A stretch of DNA of 61,879 nt from a virus (IMGVR_UViG_3300047508_000126:1-61879); one strand, 5' to 3'. Counted from the first letter of the stretch, positions 53,209-61,297 are shown. Made by a program: numbers and translations. The notes: generated by a model from the sequence alone, not told the origin.

Positions 53209-53439
53209 GTGCGTCCCTCCGACCTCGCCACCGCCAACCGCACCCGCGCCGAGCTCCACTCGGGAGCCGCCCGGAAGCAGCGGGAAGCAGCCGGAGTCAC
53301 CATGGCAGACATCGCTAGGGTCCTCGGCGTCACCAAACAGGCCGTCCACTACTGGGAGACCTACAAGTCCGTCCCCACCGTCGAGCACGCCCTCGCCTAC
53401 GGCCGCCTCCTCACCGCACTCACCCGGAAAGCCGCCTAG
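53209..53439 (+). CDS. XRE-family HTH protein
   Basis: 76 residues from a GTG. RKQREAAGVTMADIARVLGV, then TKQAVHYWETYKSVPTVEHA and YGRLLTALTRK, is a complete HTH with the first helix preceded by a basic N-terminus. Probably another regulator of the lysogeny region. Confidence 0.72.
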   Translation: MRPSDLATANRTRAELHSGAARKQREAAGVTMADIARVLGVTKQAVHYWETYKSVPTVEHALAYGRLLTALTRKAA

Positions 53440-53442
53440 CGC

Positions 53443-53970
53443 CTACGGGAAGTTCAGCCTCGCGAAAGCACCGAAGAACTCGCGTGCCGCAGCGTCATAG
53501 GCACGGGCAGCATCGTCCTCGTCAGCGAAGTACCCGAGATGCTTATAGTGGCCATTCTGTGTCATGTAAGCGCGCCATCTTCCGGCGGGCTTAAACCAGC
53601 CCACGCCCTTCCATCGCGAGGAGACAACTCGGCCGTCATGGGACCGGGCTTTGCGGCGGTTTCCCTGGTTCTGCCTGCCGGTGGCGGCCCGCAGGTTCGA
53701 CCGCTGATTGTTCAGGCCGTCGGTGTCTTCATGGTCGACATTGGAAGCGCCGGGCATCAGCAGCTGGTGCATCCACACGATGCGAGTGCGTCCGTCGTCA
53801 CGCGGCACGCTCGTGAAGGCGTACGGGCCGATCTTGCGCTGCCCATTCGAGCGCTGACGTTCCTGTACATTCCAGCGGTGCTGCATGACCAGCTCATAGT
53901 CGGCGTCATCAACCATGGCTACCCGCCCAGCCGCGACCTTGCCGTACAGCGGTACTGTCTTCACAGCCAC
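53443..53970 (-). CDS. HNH-AP2 homing endonuclease
   Basis: 175 residues. ADYELVMQHRWNVQERQRSN is the NUMOD-like start, IVWMHQLLMPGASNVDHEDT and DGLNNQRSNLRAATGRQNQG form the HNH core, and SRWKGVGWFKPAGRWRAYMT to LGYFADEDDAARAYDAAARE is an AP2 DNA-binding domain. A free-standing mobile gene, convergent with the XRE gene (3 nt apart). Confidence 0.92.
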   Translation of the reverse strand: MAVKTVPLYGKVAAGRVAMVDDADYELVMQHRWNVQERQRSNGQRKIGPYAFTSVPRDDGRTRIVWMHQLLMPGASNVDHEDTDGLNNQRSNLRAATGRQNQGNRRKARSHDGRVVSSRWKGVGWFKPAGRWRAYMTQNGHYKHLGYFADEDDAARAYDAAAREFFGAFARLNFP

Positions 53971-54047
53971 TCCTAGCTAGTGGTCAGGTCCGGGAGCAAC
54001 GGCGTTCCAGCGCCGCCCGGGCCGTTCTATTCTACCTGGTCAGATGA

Positions 54048-54080
54048 CTCAGCCCCGGCATGGAGAAGGCCGGGGCTGAG
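54048..54080 (-). terminator. Hairpin after the secreted-protein gene
   Basis: CTCAGCCCCGGC (54048-54059) pairs with GCCGGGGCTGAG (54069-54080). It lies 22 nt beyond the stop of the minus gene 54102-54941. No T-run. GGTCAGATGA is repeated on both sides. Confidence 0.55.
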
Positions 54081-54101
54081 CGGAGAAGCTAGGTCAGATG
54101 A

Positions 54102-54941
54102 TCAGGGGCATAGCTGGTATGAGCCGACGTTCAGCAGGTCCGCCGGGTGGGTGCACCCCAAGACCGTCCACTCTTCCCACAGCGCGTCATGCCCCGGGAA
54201 CGCCAGCAGCCGCGACCCCGCACCCCCAGCACCCTGGATGTCGAGCACGTAGTCCACGTTGAACTTGTTCCGCAGGCTCGTGTTGATCAGCTCGAGGCCG
54301 TTCGACCCGATCGCGGGGGCCCATAGCTGCCACCGGTTCGCGTGGCTGAACGTGACGGCGTTCTCGGTGGGGGCGGCGGCGGTGTCGGTGCCGATGGTGA
54401 AGCTGCCGTTCGTGTTGCAGTTCCGGAGGACGGCGGCCCAGCGGAGCGCGCCGTGCGGGCCGACCGGCTGCTGGGTGACGGATACGCAGAAGTCGGTGGC
54501 GCCCGCGGTGAACGTCTCGCCGGGGGCGGGCTGCGACACGCCCGTCGGGCCGGAGACGTGGGTCCAGGACTGGATGTGGCCGAGGGGCGTGTACATGGCG
54601 ACGTACCGGCCGAGGTTGCCGGGGCCGCCGGTGATCGCGCCGGACAGCGCGAACACGGTGAAGTCCTCGCGGCTGTTGCCCTGAGAGTCGGCCTGGACGC
54701 CGACGGGGCTGTTGTAGTAGTTGCCGCTGGCGGTGCCGGTGCCGAGGACGGCCATGTCGAGAGTGCCGTGGGCGGTGTAGGCGGACTGGGCGCCGCCGCA
54801 TCCGATGGGGACGGTGACCGCCCCGGCGAGGTGGGTGCAGGTGAGGGTGGTCGCTCCGGCGCCGGTGGCCAGGCCGGCTGCGGCCAGGAGCCCGGCGGCG
54901 GCCGCGACGGCGGCACCCCAGATGGTGGTACGTCTGCGCAT
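54102..54941 (-). CDS. Secreted protein (lysogen cargo), function unknown
   Basis: 279 residues, GGGAG before the ATG. A clear signal peptide: MRRRT, hydrophobic AAVAAAAGLLAAAGLATG, cleavage near AGA-TTL. The mature part has four to six Cys (probable disulfides) and beta-rich segments; the last 70 residues (NRWQLWAPAIGSNGLELINT; VDYVLDIQGAGGAGSRLLAF; WTVLGC) resemble beta-trefoil-like binding domains of actinobacterial secreted proteins. Single gene with its own hairpin at each end, so probably expressed from the prophage. Confidence 0.65.
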   Translation of the reverse strand: MRRRTTIWGAAVAAAAGLLAAAGLATGAGATTLTCTHLAGAVTVPIGCGGAQSAYTAHGTLDMAVLGTGTASGNYYNSPVGVQADSQGNSREDFTVFALSGAITGGPGNLGRYVAMYTPLGHIQSWTHVSGPTGVSQPAPGETFTAGATDFCVSVTQQPVGPHGALRWAAVLRNCNTNGSFTIGTDTAAAPTENAVTFSHANRWQLWAPAIGSNGLELINTSLRNKFNVDYVLDIQGAGGAGSRLLAFPGHDALWEEWTVLGCTHPADLLNVGSYQLCP

Positions 54942-54995
54942 TGCGGGTACTCCCGGTGTGTGGGGTTGTGTCAGGTTCCGGGGGTACCGTACCGC

Positions 54996-55015
54996 AACCG
55001 GGGTATCCCCCGGTT
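54996..55015. promoter_or_regulatory. Inverted repeat upstream of the secreted-protein gene
   Basis: AACCGGGG (54996-55003) and CCCCGGTT (55008-55015) around TATC, in the gap between 54941 and 55056. It can be a terminator of the upstream minus operon or an operator for the secreted protein. Confidence 0.5.
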
Positions 55016-55055
55016 AGACGCGCCGGGATGTGTCCAGGTTGACACCCGCCGCTGG

Positions 55056-55298
55056 TCAGTCCGGCCACTCGCCGACATATGCGCGGTGGAGGGGCACATA
55101 CTCGCCGATGCGGTAGATCACGGTGCGGTTGACCGCGCGGATCTTCAGCAGGTCACCGTCATAAGTGGCGCACCCGGCTAGGTCCAACCACGCCGTGCGC
55201 GGGCCAGCGCCGTTGACGGCATCGAGCAGCTCGGCGGCGATGAGAACGCGCGGGTCGGCGCGGACGATGCGGAGGCCGCCATCCGCGAGCCGGGTCAT
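55056..55298 (-). CDS. Hypothetical 80-residue protein
   Basis: Starts at MTRLADGGLRIVRADP; an upstream ATG at 55325 is possible. Contains RVLIAAELLDAVNGAGPRTA and VIYRIGEYVPLHRAYVGEWP, mixed alpha/beta, common in small Streptomyces element proteins. Function unknown. Confidence 0.5.
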   Translation of the reverse strand: MTRLADGGLRIVRADPRVLIAAELLDAVNGAGPRTAWLDLAGCATYDGDLLKIRAVNRTVIYRIGEYVPLHRAYVGEWPD

Positions 55299-55331
55299 GA
55301 TGCATTCACCGTCCACAACCCCCATCCTCCC

Positions 55332-55493
55332 TCACGCCGCCAGCTGGCCGCCCTCACCCGGATCCGGCTCCAGGACCATCAGCTCCGCATCCGCCACATC
55401 CGGGACAGCCGGCGGCCGGCCCGTCGTGCACGCGTAACCGATCAGCCCGCACATCAGCGCGAAGTAGACGGCGAACAGCAGGAAGGGCAGCAC
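55332..55493 (-). CDS. Small membrane protein
   Basis: 53 residues from a GTG with GAGG 4 nt upstream. LPFLLFAVYFALMCGLIGYA is a transmembrane helix, followed by an acidic Pro-containing tail. Too short for a family call. Confidence 0.5.
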   Translation of the reverse strand: MLPFLLFAVYFALMCGLIGYACTTGRPPAVPDVADAELMVLEPDPGEGGQLAA

Positions 55494-55552
55494 AGCGCCT
55501 CACACGCGGGGTCCGGGCGTGACAGGTGGTGGCCGAGTGGCCGGGGATAATC

Positions 55553-55711
55553 CTACTGATCCGGCTCGGGCGGCTTGACCGCTACCAGCGTGTAGTCCTC
55601 GAACCCGACGTTCTCGTCCTCGCACTCCACACAGAACCCGTCACCGCCGAGGCCGAACGCGACCATCCCGCCGCAGCCGTTATGGAAGGCCCGGTACCCA
55701 GAATTAGTCAT
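55553..55711 (-). CDS. Hypothetical 52-residue protein
   Basis: Overlaps the upstream gene by 8 nt. NGCGGMVAFGLGGDGFCVEC, then ENVGFEDYTLVAV, contains three Cys and one His nearby, a likely single zinc site. Last closely coupled gene of the transfer operon. Confidence 0.55.
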   Translation of the reverse strand: MTNSGYRAFHNGCGGMVAFGLGGDGFCVECEDENVGFEDYTLVAVKPPEPDQ

Positions 55712-55826
55712 CGTTGTCCTCCGGTGCGTGTGAGTGGTAGTACCAGACGGCCCACGCGACCACCAGCAGCAGCCCCGCGAACCACACAAAGTCAACACGG
55801 GGCCACCCGAACAGGTCACCCGTCAT
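55704..55826 (-). CDS. 40-residue membrane peptide
   Basis: MTGDLFGWPRV, then FVWFAGLLLVVAWAVWYYH, a single membrane helix, then an acidic end. Overlaps both neighbours by 8-11 nt. Confidence 0.5.
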   Translation of the reverse strand: MTGDLFGWPRVDFVWFAGLLLVVAWAVWYYHSHAPEDNDD

Positions 55827-56202
55827 CGCCGGCCTCTTCGGCGGCGGCCTCCGCGCACGTCCCGCACAGAGGACCGCGGCTGAGGTCCACGTCCGGGCTG
55901 CCGCAGCCAGGACACACCAGGCCGGGACCGTCCTCCCGGGCACGCTCGAGCAGCTCAGCCGACCGGCCCATCGCGATGTCATCGCTGACCCGCATCTCCG
56001 ACACCAGCCGGACCCGCATCACATGCAGCGCGGCGAGCATCTCATCGATCGCGGCCAGGGCGTCGCCCGCGGCGTGGCGGAGATGCGGCTGCGCCCTGGT
56101 TTCGTCGCGGGTCTCCCACTGGGCCAGGCCGACAGCCGCGACGCCTAGCATGTCTTCCAGCGAGCCCGTGTCGTAGGGGATGCGGTCCGTGGCGTCACTC
56201 AT
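55816..56202 (-). CDS. Hypothetical 128-residue protein with C-terminal zinc ribbon
   Basis: Residues 1-90 are helical (LEDMLGVAAVGLAQWETRDE; ALAAIDEMLAALHVMRVRLV). Residues 96-122 (VCPGCGSPDVDLSRGPLCGT, C) are a zinc ribbon. Its start overlaps the previous stop by ATGA and that overlap also codes for the ribosome site. Function unknown. Confidence 0.6.
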   Translation of the reverse strand: MSDATDRIPYDTGSLEDMLGVAAVGLAQWETRDETRAQPHLRHAAGDALAAIDEMLAALHVMRVRLVSEMRVSDDIAMGRSAELLERAREDGPGLVCPGCGSPDVDLSRGPLCGTCAEAAAEEAGDDG

Positions 56203-56531
56203 GACGTGCTCCTGTCGTCGGGTGGCGGGATCCGGGTGACGCCCAGGATGAACCGGGCCATCCTCCCCGCCGCAGTAGACATGCCATGCTGCGCCCAGAA
56301 CCCCGCGCAGACAGCAGGGCCGAAGTCCGGGTGACCGCCATACGGGAGCGTGGCATGGCAGGTGAGAAGCGCCCCGGCGTCCACGTTACGGCGGACGACA
56401 TCCTCGAACCGGGCCTGCGTCAGGTGCATCAGCGCGCCGGGCCGGAAAATGCACGTGCCGCAGCGGCGAGACAGGACCCGGACCTGGCCGTCGTCGCCGA
56501 GCATATCGGTGGCGGCGCGGGCGTCACTCAT
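56199..56531 (-). CDS. Hypothetical protein of the CGTCIFRPG family
   Basis: 110 residues. RRCGTCIFRPGALMHLTQAR, then CHATLPYGGHPDFGPAVCAG and FWAQHG, is a well-conserved pattern in actinobacterial phages and plasmids; the four Cys and His probably bind metal. The function of the family is unknown to me. The C-terminus DDRSTS is dictated by the next gene's ribosome site. Confidence 0.65.
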   Translation of the reverse strand: MSDARAATDMLGDDGQVRVLSRRCGTCIFRPGALMHLTQARFEDVVRRNVDAGALLTCHATLPYGGHPDFGPAVCAGFWAQHGMSTAAGRMARFILGVTRIPPPDDRSTS

Positions 56532-56773
56532 GTCGCGCTCCCGTCTGCGGCAGCCTTGGCGCCGGCCGGGGTGAGCCTGTAATACCGGCGGTGACTGTGG
56601 GCATCCTCCCAATCGCTGGTCACCCAGCCCACCCGCTCGAGCCACGCCAGCGCCGCGTAAATGCTGCCAGGCTTCAGCCCCGCAGCCTCGGCTATCTCCA
56701 GGCCATAGTGGTCCCGGTCCGGGTGCGCCAGGAACACGCCCAGGACAGCAGCCTTCCGGTCCGTCTCGCTCAT
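56528..56773 (-). CDS. PadR-like winged-helix regulator
   Basis: 81 residues. VLGVFLAHPDRDHYGLEIAE, then LKPGSIYAALAWLERVGWVT and RRYYRLTPAGAKAAAD, is the PadR N-terminal winged helix without the usual coiled-coil tail. Likely controls the transfer operon in which it lies. ATGA overlaps both sides. Confidence 0.78.
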   Translation of the reverse strand: MSETDRKAAVLGVFLAHPDRDHYGLEIAEAAGLKPGSIYAALAWLERVGWVTSDWEDAHSHRRYYRLTPAGAKAAADGSAT

Positions 56774-56994
56774 GTCGTGCTCCTGTCTGCGGCGGCCTTG
56801 GCGGGATTTTCGGCGTGGCGGCAGCGGTCCCGCCAGTAATCGGAGTTGCTGGCGCTGACAACTATCGTGCAGGCGAGCAGGATGATCTCGGCTGTCGTGG
56901 CGGCATGGCCGCCGGTTAGCGCTGACACGATTACGCCTGCCATCAGCACCGCCATCACGGCGGTCCGCCAGTACTTCTTTATGAACGGGGTCAT
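56770..56994 (-). CDS. Membrane protein of the transfer operon
   Basis: 74 residues, AGGAGCACGAC before the ATG. Two hydrophobic helices (WRTAVMAVLMAGVIVSALTG; AATTAEIILLACTIVVSAS) and a charged end. Small membrane proteins beside traB in Streptomyces plasmids act in plasmid spreading (Spd); such a role is plausible. Confidence 0.55.
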   Translation of the reverse strand: MTPFIKKYWRTAVMAVLMAGVIVSALTGGHAATTAEIILLACTIVVSASNSDYWRDRCRHAENPAKAAADRSTT

Positions 56995-57884
56995 GTCGTG
57001 CTCCTGCTCTTGGCGCGGCGACGCTGGACGGTACGCACCGACACGTTGTCACGCGCCGCCTCCGCCTCAACCGTCAGTCTCGGCTTCACGGTGACGGGCT
57101 TGTCGCGGGCTGGCGGCGGGGGTGACACGGTGTCGTCCTGCGTGTCGTCCTGCGTGTCGCCGGGCATGTCACCCCCCGTTACCAGCGCAGGCGCGGCGGC
57201 CGGCGGGAACCGGCCGGCGATGGCCTCACCCGGCTTAGTCACCCCATGCCACGTCGCCCACGACATGACACGCACCGCCCGGACCGGATGCCACAGCCAC
57301 CGCGTCATCCCCAGCCTGACAGCATGCTTCTCCAGATCCCCGGTAGCCAGCAGCGCATCCCGGCTCACCCGCCGCGAATGCACCGACCACAGCCACGGCG
57401 ACGACACCGACATCAGCCCGAACGTCACCGCCGCGAACGTCGGCCGCCAATGTGGCGCCATCCAATGCGAGTAGTTCATCACCCCGATGACCAGCGCAAA
57501 CCCGTATGCGGCCAGCCGCAGCCGCAGGGCGCTGTCACCCGCGACCAGGGCGAGGTGCGCCTGCCACGCCAGGTAGACGGCCACGGACTCGAGGGTGACA
57601 GCGACCAGTACCTGACCCGCGAGGGGCCATGGGAGGTGGACGCGGAGGAACGCCATCTGCCCGCAGAACGCGACAGCGTTGACCAGGACGATGGGGACGG
57701 CGGCGAGCCACGGTAGCGACACGGTGAGGGCGGGGCTGCCGCGGCGAGGGTGTCGCCCGCGGCCCGCGTGCACTCGGTTGCCCCGCCTGTCATCCACCAT
57801 ACGGCGTCCGGGGTCGTCCTGCGGCATGGCCGCCGGCGGCCATGGGGGCGTGCCGTTGGCGTGCCCGTTCAACGTCGCCGTCAT
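56991..57884 (-). CDS. DUF2637 membrane protein, spread-protein-like
   Basis: 297 residues. Four hydrophobic helices between residues 52 and 165 (LPWLAAVPIVLVNAVAFCGQ; GQVLVAVTLESVAVYLAWQA; LAAYGFALVIGVMNYSHW; TFAAVTFGLMSVSSPWLWSV) match the DUF2637 layout seen in plasmid and integrative-element Spd-region proteins of Actinobacteria. The C-terminal third is cytoplasmic with a DTQDDTQDD run and an HTH-like end (ARDNVSVRTVQRRR). Next to the TraB-like gene it probably assists intercellular DNA movement. Confidence 0.75.
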   Translation of the reverse strand: MTATLNGHANGTPPWPPAAMPQDDPGRRMVDDRRGNRVHAGRGRHPRRGSPALTVSLPWLAAVPIVLVNAVAFCGQMAFLRVHLPWPLAGQVLVAVTLESVAVYLAWQAHLALVAGDSALRLRLAAYGFALVIGVMNYSHWMAPHWRPTFAAVTFGLMSVSSPWLWSVHSRRVSRDALLATGDLEKHAVRLGMTRWLWHPVRAVRVMSWATWHGVTKPGEAIAGRFPPAAAPALVTGGDMPGDTQDDTQDDTVSPPPPARDKPVTVKPRLTVEAEAARDNVSVRTVQRRRAKSRSTT

Positions 57885-58033
57885 GACGGGTCAGCCTTGA
57901 TTACCTCAAATGCCTGAACCTTCCTCATGATCGTCTCGTTCGCGACCCGCATCGCGTCGATCTCGTCGGCATAGACACCGATGATCTTTATGGTCCCGAG
58001 CATCGTCATCTCGAGCACTACGTGCACTGTCAT
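57881..58033 (-). CDS. Hypothetical 50-residue protein
   Basis: AAGGGGACACGC precedes the ATG at 58033. MTVHVVLEMTMLGTIKIIGV, then YADEIDAMRVANETI, is a beta-beta-alpha unit like small regulators of mobile elements. ATGA overlap with the DUF2637 gene. Confidence 0.55.
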   Translation of the reverse strand: MTVHVVLEMTMLGTIKIIGVYADEIDAMRVANETIMRKVQAFEVIKADPS

Positions 58034-58137
58034 GCGTGTCCCCTTCGTGGCGGGAGTGGTGCCGCCCATCCTGCCCCCCGGCCGTGACGGAGCCGGGTAG
58101 GCCAGCCCTCGTGTCGCACCCGTTCATCGCCGTCCGT

Positions 58138-58263
58138 AACTGTCGCCAACTGTCCAGACTGTCCGCAGGAAGTGTCCAGATGGACAGTTCCTCGCGCGCA
58201 CGCGCGTACGCCTGCGCGCGTAGGGACACGGGACGGGACGCCCGCGGACAGTCCCGGACAGTT
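58138..58263. repeat. ACTGTCC/GGACAGT repeat cluster, candidate TraB recognition (clt) site
   Basis: Copies of (A)ACTGTCC or its complement: 58138, 58148, 58158, 58171 (AGTGTCC), 58182, 58224 (GGGACAC), 58246 and 58256. Two groups flank an alternating GCGCGC block (58191-58221). The cluster ends at the stop codon of the TraB-like gene, where the conjugation locus of some Streptomyces plasmids lies. The region 58034-58264 has no gene. Confidence 0.6.
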
Positions 58264-58264
58264 G

Positions 58265-60424
58265 TCACGCTGCGTTGACCTTCTGCCGGGCTTCCCGGGC
58301 CAGCCTGGCATTCCGCGCCTTGATCTCAGCTAGGCCCTGCCGGATGCTCATGCCGGGCACCGGGGCGTACTGACCGTAGCTGACCTGGGTGACATAGCCG
58401 ATCTCGAGCAGGGCGCCGACCTGATCATGGACCCAGCTGCGGCTCCGCCCGGATTCCCGGCTGAGGTCCCTCGGCGTTGCGGGGGAGTCCGCCGCCGCGC
58501 CCTGCAGCGCCTCAGCGAACCGTTCCTCCTGCCCGGCGATCACCTGGGGGAGACGCCTGACGAGCTCCGGGTCGGGGCGGAAATCATCCGGGACGCGGGC
58601 CATCAGGGCGGCACCGTCGGCGGCGATCCTGGCGGCGGCTTCCTGCCCGGTGCCGGCGCCGGGGGCGGGGGAGGGCACGGTCCCGGCGGCCTGCCGCGCC
58701 TCAGCGGCCACCGCCGCCGCGGCGTGCGGGGAGTCCGCGACAGCAGCCTGATACTGGGGGCTGATCGCATGGAACGCGTCGTCGAGGCGGAGCCAGCGGG
58801 TGTCCCACCATTCCTGCCAGGTGACATCCCGGTCCCCGGCCCGGAACGCGGTCTCAGCACCGCAGTACAGCCGCAGCGGCGGCCGGGCGCCGATCAGCGC
58901 CACGTTCTGCGCGGCGACCCGGTAGAACAGGTCGTGGTCCATCTTCGGGGCGCGGACCTGCTCCGGGAACATGTCCGGGCCGTCCTTGATGTAGCAGGTG
59001 CCCTTTTCCTCGAGCCGGGACGCGTCGAGCCGCTGGTACTCGGGGATCACGTAGGCGCCGTGGCGGGCCTCCGCGACCCGGTAGGCGACACGGCACAGCA
59101 GGTTCCCGCGGGTCTGCTCGGTCTGGACCGATTCCTCCAGGGAGCCGTTCTGGGTGTAGACCTCCACGTAGCCTTCCAGGCCGCTGGCAAGGCTGGATAC
59201 CAGGGCGAGCAGCTTCGCGCATTCGCTGTCCCCGTTCGCCGCCGAGGTCAGGCCGTGGGTCTCGTCGATCATCGTGTGCAGCGCGGGGGTGTCCTCGTCG
59301 GCCAGGAGCTGCTCATCACCGGTGTAGGCGTACTTGGCGCGGGCCTTCCCCTCGGCCACGGCCATCCGCAGGTACGTCCGCGCCTCGTCGATCTCGGTGA
59401 TCACGTACTCGGCGCTGGCGGCTTTCAGGACCGGGCGGGCGGACCGGCCGCCCTTCAGGTCAATGAGGATCTGCCGGTCATCCCGGCACCCGGACAGGCC
59501 GGCGAGGCGGACGAGCAGGTGGTTGCTCTTCCCGGTGCGGGTGGCGCCGATGACGAAGCAGTTGACCCGCTGGGAGAGCATCTTCCACGCGCCCGTCTCG
59601 GACTTCCCGATCGGCGCGGCCTCGTGGACGGAGCGGGGGGCGAGGCTCATGTCGTACTCGATGATCTCGCGGAGCGGGTTCTCCTGCTTCAGGAAGATGT
59701 CGACCTCGGACGGGTACCCCTTGACGGGTTCGATGCGGACGAGGCCGATGTCGGCGTGGCCTTCGGCGGCCGATTCGATCAGCGGGAGGGCCTGCCGGAA
59801 GTGCTGCAGCGTATGGAGGCCGGGGATGCCCCTGACCCTGATGCGGAGGGTAACGCCAGACACCTGCGCGTCCTTCGCGAACGAGCCGCCCAGGTTCCAC
59901 CGCCAGCAGTGGGACTGCCACCACGTGTCGGCCTGGGCGATGAGCCGGTCCCGTTTACGCTGCCCCCTAGGGCGTTTGTGCCGCCACCAGAAGAACCCCC
60001 ACGCGGCACCCCCGGCGGCCAGGGTGCTGGCCAGGACGATGCCGGTCACCTCGCCGCTGAGCGGGCCCGCCGTGGAGGCGGCGATGAGCCACAGCACGGC
60101 CCCGATGACGGACAGCCGGGCATACCAGACCTCTGGTTCCCGGTCCCATTTGTGCGGGGCGAAGTAGCAGACGGCGACAGCGAGGATGATCCCGGCGCCG
60201 GCGACGTAGCCAGCGAGATACGCCTGGTAGAACACCAGGCCGGCCAGCCACATGACGGGCGGGATGGCGAGCGGGACGGTGACATGCCCGTTCCGCCGCA
60301 CCCACCGGGCGATCGTCTTGACCGCCGCCTCGGACTCGCGGGGCTTGTCCTGCGGCCACGGCGGCGAGGCCACGGCGGCGGGCGCGTACCCGGACGGGCT
60401 GAGCACGATTTCCTTGCCGGACAT
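58265..60424 (-). CDS. TraB/FtsK-SpoIIIE-like DNA translocase
   Basis: 719 residues. Four N-terminal membrane helices (about 49-65, 72-90, 103-118, 125-147), then a soluble domain. Walker A is GATRTGKS (293-300), Walker B TMIDE (384-388), with LIDLKGGRS between them. Near residue 635-700 a winged helix (PRDLSRESGRSRSWVHDQVG, ALLEIGYVTQVSYGQYA) takes the place of the FtsK gamma domain, as in TraB of Streptomyces plasmids, which move double-stranded DNA between cells as a single protein. Chromosome-type FtsK is longer and less likely. Confidence 0.9.
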   Translation of the reverse strand: MSGKEIVLSPSGYAPAAVASPPWPQDKPRESEAAVKTIARWVRRNGHVTVPLAIPPVMWLAGLVFYQAYLAGYVAGAGIILAVAVCYFAPHKWDREPEVWYARLSVIGAVLWLIAASTAGPLSGEVTGIVLASTLAAGGAAWGFFWWRHKRPRGQRKRDRLIAQADTWWQSHCWRWNLGGSFAKDAQVSGVTLRIRVRGIPGLHTLQHFRQALPLIESAAEGHADIGLVRIEPVKGYPSEVDIFLKQENPLREIIEYDMSLAPRSVHEAAPIGKSETGAWKMLSQRVNCFVIGATRTGKSNHLLVRLAGLSGCRDDRQILIDLKGGRSARPVLKAASAEYVITEIDEARTYLRMAVAEGKARAKYAYTGDEQLLADEDTPALHTMIDETHGLTSAANGDSECAKLLALVSSLASGLEGYVEVYTQNGSLEESVQTEQTRGNLLCRVAYRVAEARHGAYVIPEYQRLDASRLEEKGTCYIKDGPDMFPEQVRAPKMDHDLFYRVAAQNVALIGARPPLRLYCGAETAFRAGDRDVTWQEWWDTRWLRLDDAFHAISPQYQAAVADSPHAAAAVAAEARQAAGTVPSPAPGAGTGQEAAARIAADGAALMARVPDDFRPDPELVRRLPQVIAGQEERFAEALQGAAADSPATPRDLSRESGRSRSWVHDQVGALLEIGYVTQVSYGQYAPVPGMSIRQGLAEIKARNARLAREARQKVNAA

Positions 60425-60449
60425 GGATCACTCCAGAGAAAAGGGCGGG

Positions 60450-61295
60450 TCAGCGGGCGCCGGACTCAGACAGTTCCTGATGGTGCGGGGCCTGCCGCGG
60501 GGACTTCGCCAGGTCACCGACCGTCATGTTGATCAGCGTCGAGATGGCCGCGTCGGCTTCGGACAGGGACATCGCGGCGGCCTGGTGATGCTGCCCCGCC
60601 TGCCCGAGGGGCTCGGTGATCTCCGGGCCGTAGTTCTGGCCCGGCTCGGACATCTGCCGGGCGAGCATCTGCACCATCGCGGCGAACCGGACCGACCCCT
60701 CATGGGCGGCCTTGACGGCTTCCTGCTTGGCGTGGATGCCGCCGGCCTGGGCGTGGGCGTGGATCTCGTTGATGCCCTCGATGAGCTTCTCCGCGCTGGC
60801 CGTGCTCGTTCCTGCTGCCACTGGGTTTCCTCCGTTATATCTGGGTTTGCCGCCAGCCCCGTAATTGGGCGTCGCTATATTGCCGGGAGTTCCTGCCACT
60901 GGGTTTCCTCCGTTAGTGCTAGGCGGTGCTTGCGGCGGCGGGGACGCGGCCGGGGTGGACCGGGTGAGCCGCTGGCGCAGGGTCTGCCTCGGCGGAGCGG
61001 CCGCCGTGGTGGTGCCGTTCGTGCGGGCGTGACGCTGCTGCTCAATCCAGTCCGTCGTAATCGCCTGCGTCCACAACCGGTGCGCGTCGGCTTTCGCCTG
61101 GGCGCGGATAGCGGCAGCCGCCGACCGGATGGGTGTCCGGCCCGGACCCGGGGACCGGGACTGACCGCGGGGCGCCGGAGAACGCGACCGCATCCCCTTG
61201 GTCCGCGGGCCCGTCCACGCGCGGCGGCGGGCATCCTGGATGGCCTTGTTCGCGAAGTACGCGCAGACGACTACGACGATGATCCCGAGCAGCAT
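60450..61295 (-). CDS. Membrane-anchored protein of the transfer operon
   Basis: 281 residues. MLLGIIVVVVCAYFANKAIQ is an N-terminal membrane helix; a basic linker follows, then an Asn-Gly-rich part with NGGNPVA twice, and a helical C-domain (LIEGINEIHAHAQAGGIHAK; SLSEADAAISTLINMTVGDL). Proteins with this layout stand beside traB in actinobacterial integrative elements. It may be a partner in pore formation; not proven. Confidence 0.6.
   Translation of the reverse strand: MLLGIIVVVVCAYFANKAIQDARRRAWTGPRTKGMRSRSPAPRGQSRSPGPGRTPIRSAAAAIRAQAKADAHRLWTQAITTDWIEQQRHARTNGTTTAAAPPRQTLRQRLTRSTPAASPPPQAPPSTNGGNPVAGTPGNIATPNYGAGGKPRYNGGNPVAAGTSTASAEKLIEGINEIHAHAQAGGIHAKQEAVKAAHEGSVRFAAMVQMLARQMSEPGQNYGPEITEPLGQAGQHHQAAAMSLSEADAAISTLINMTVGDLAKSPRQAPHHQELSESGAR
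60816..60915. repeat. 22-bp direct repeat inside 60450-61295
   Basis: Identical 22-bp segments at 60816-60837 and 60894-60915 encode the two NGGNPVA motifs. A recent in-frame duplication. Confidence 0.85.
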
Positions 61296-61297
61296 GA

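Noticed and set aside
58427-60532. Long plus-strand open frame of about 700 codons opposite the TraB-like gene
   Set aside because: Antisense shadow of a well-supported gene; composition (Gly/Arg/Asp-rich) is typical of reading GC-rich DNA on the wrong strand, no ribosome site.
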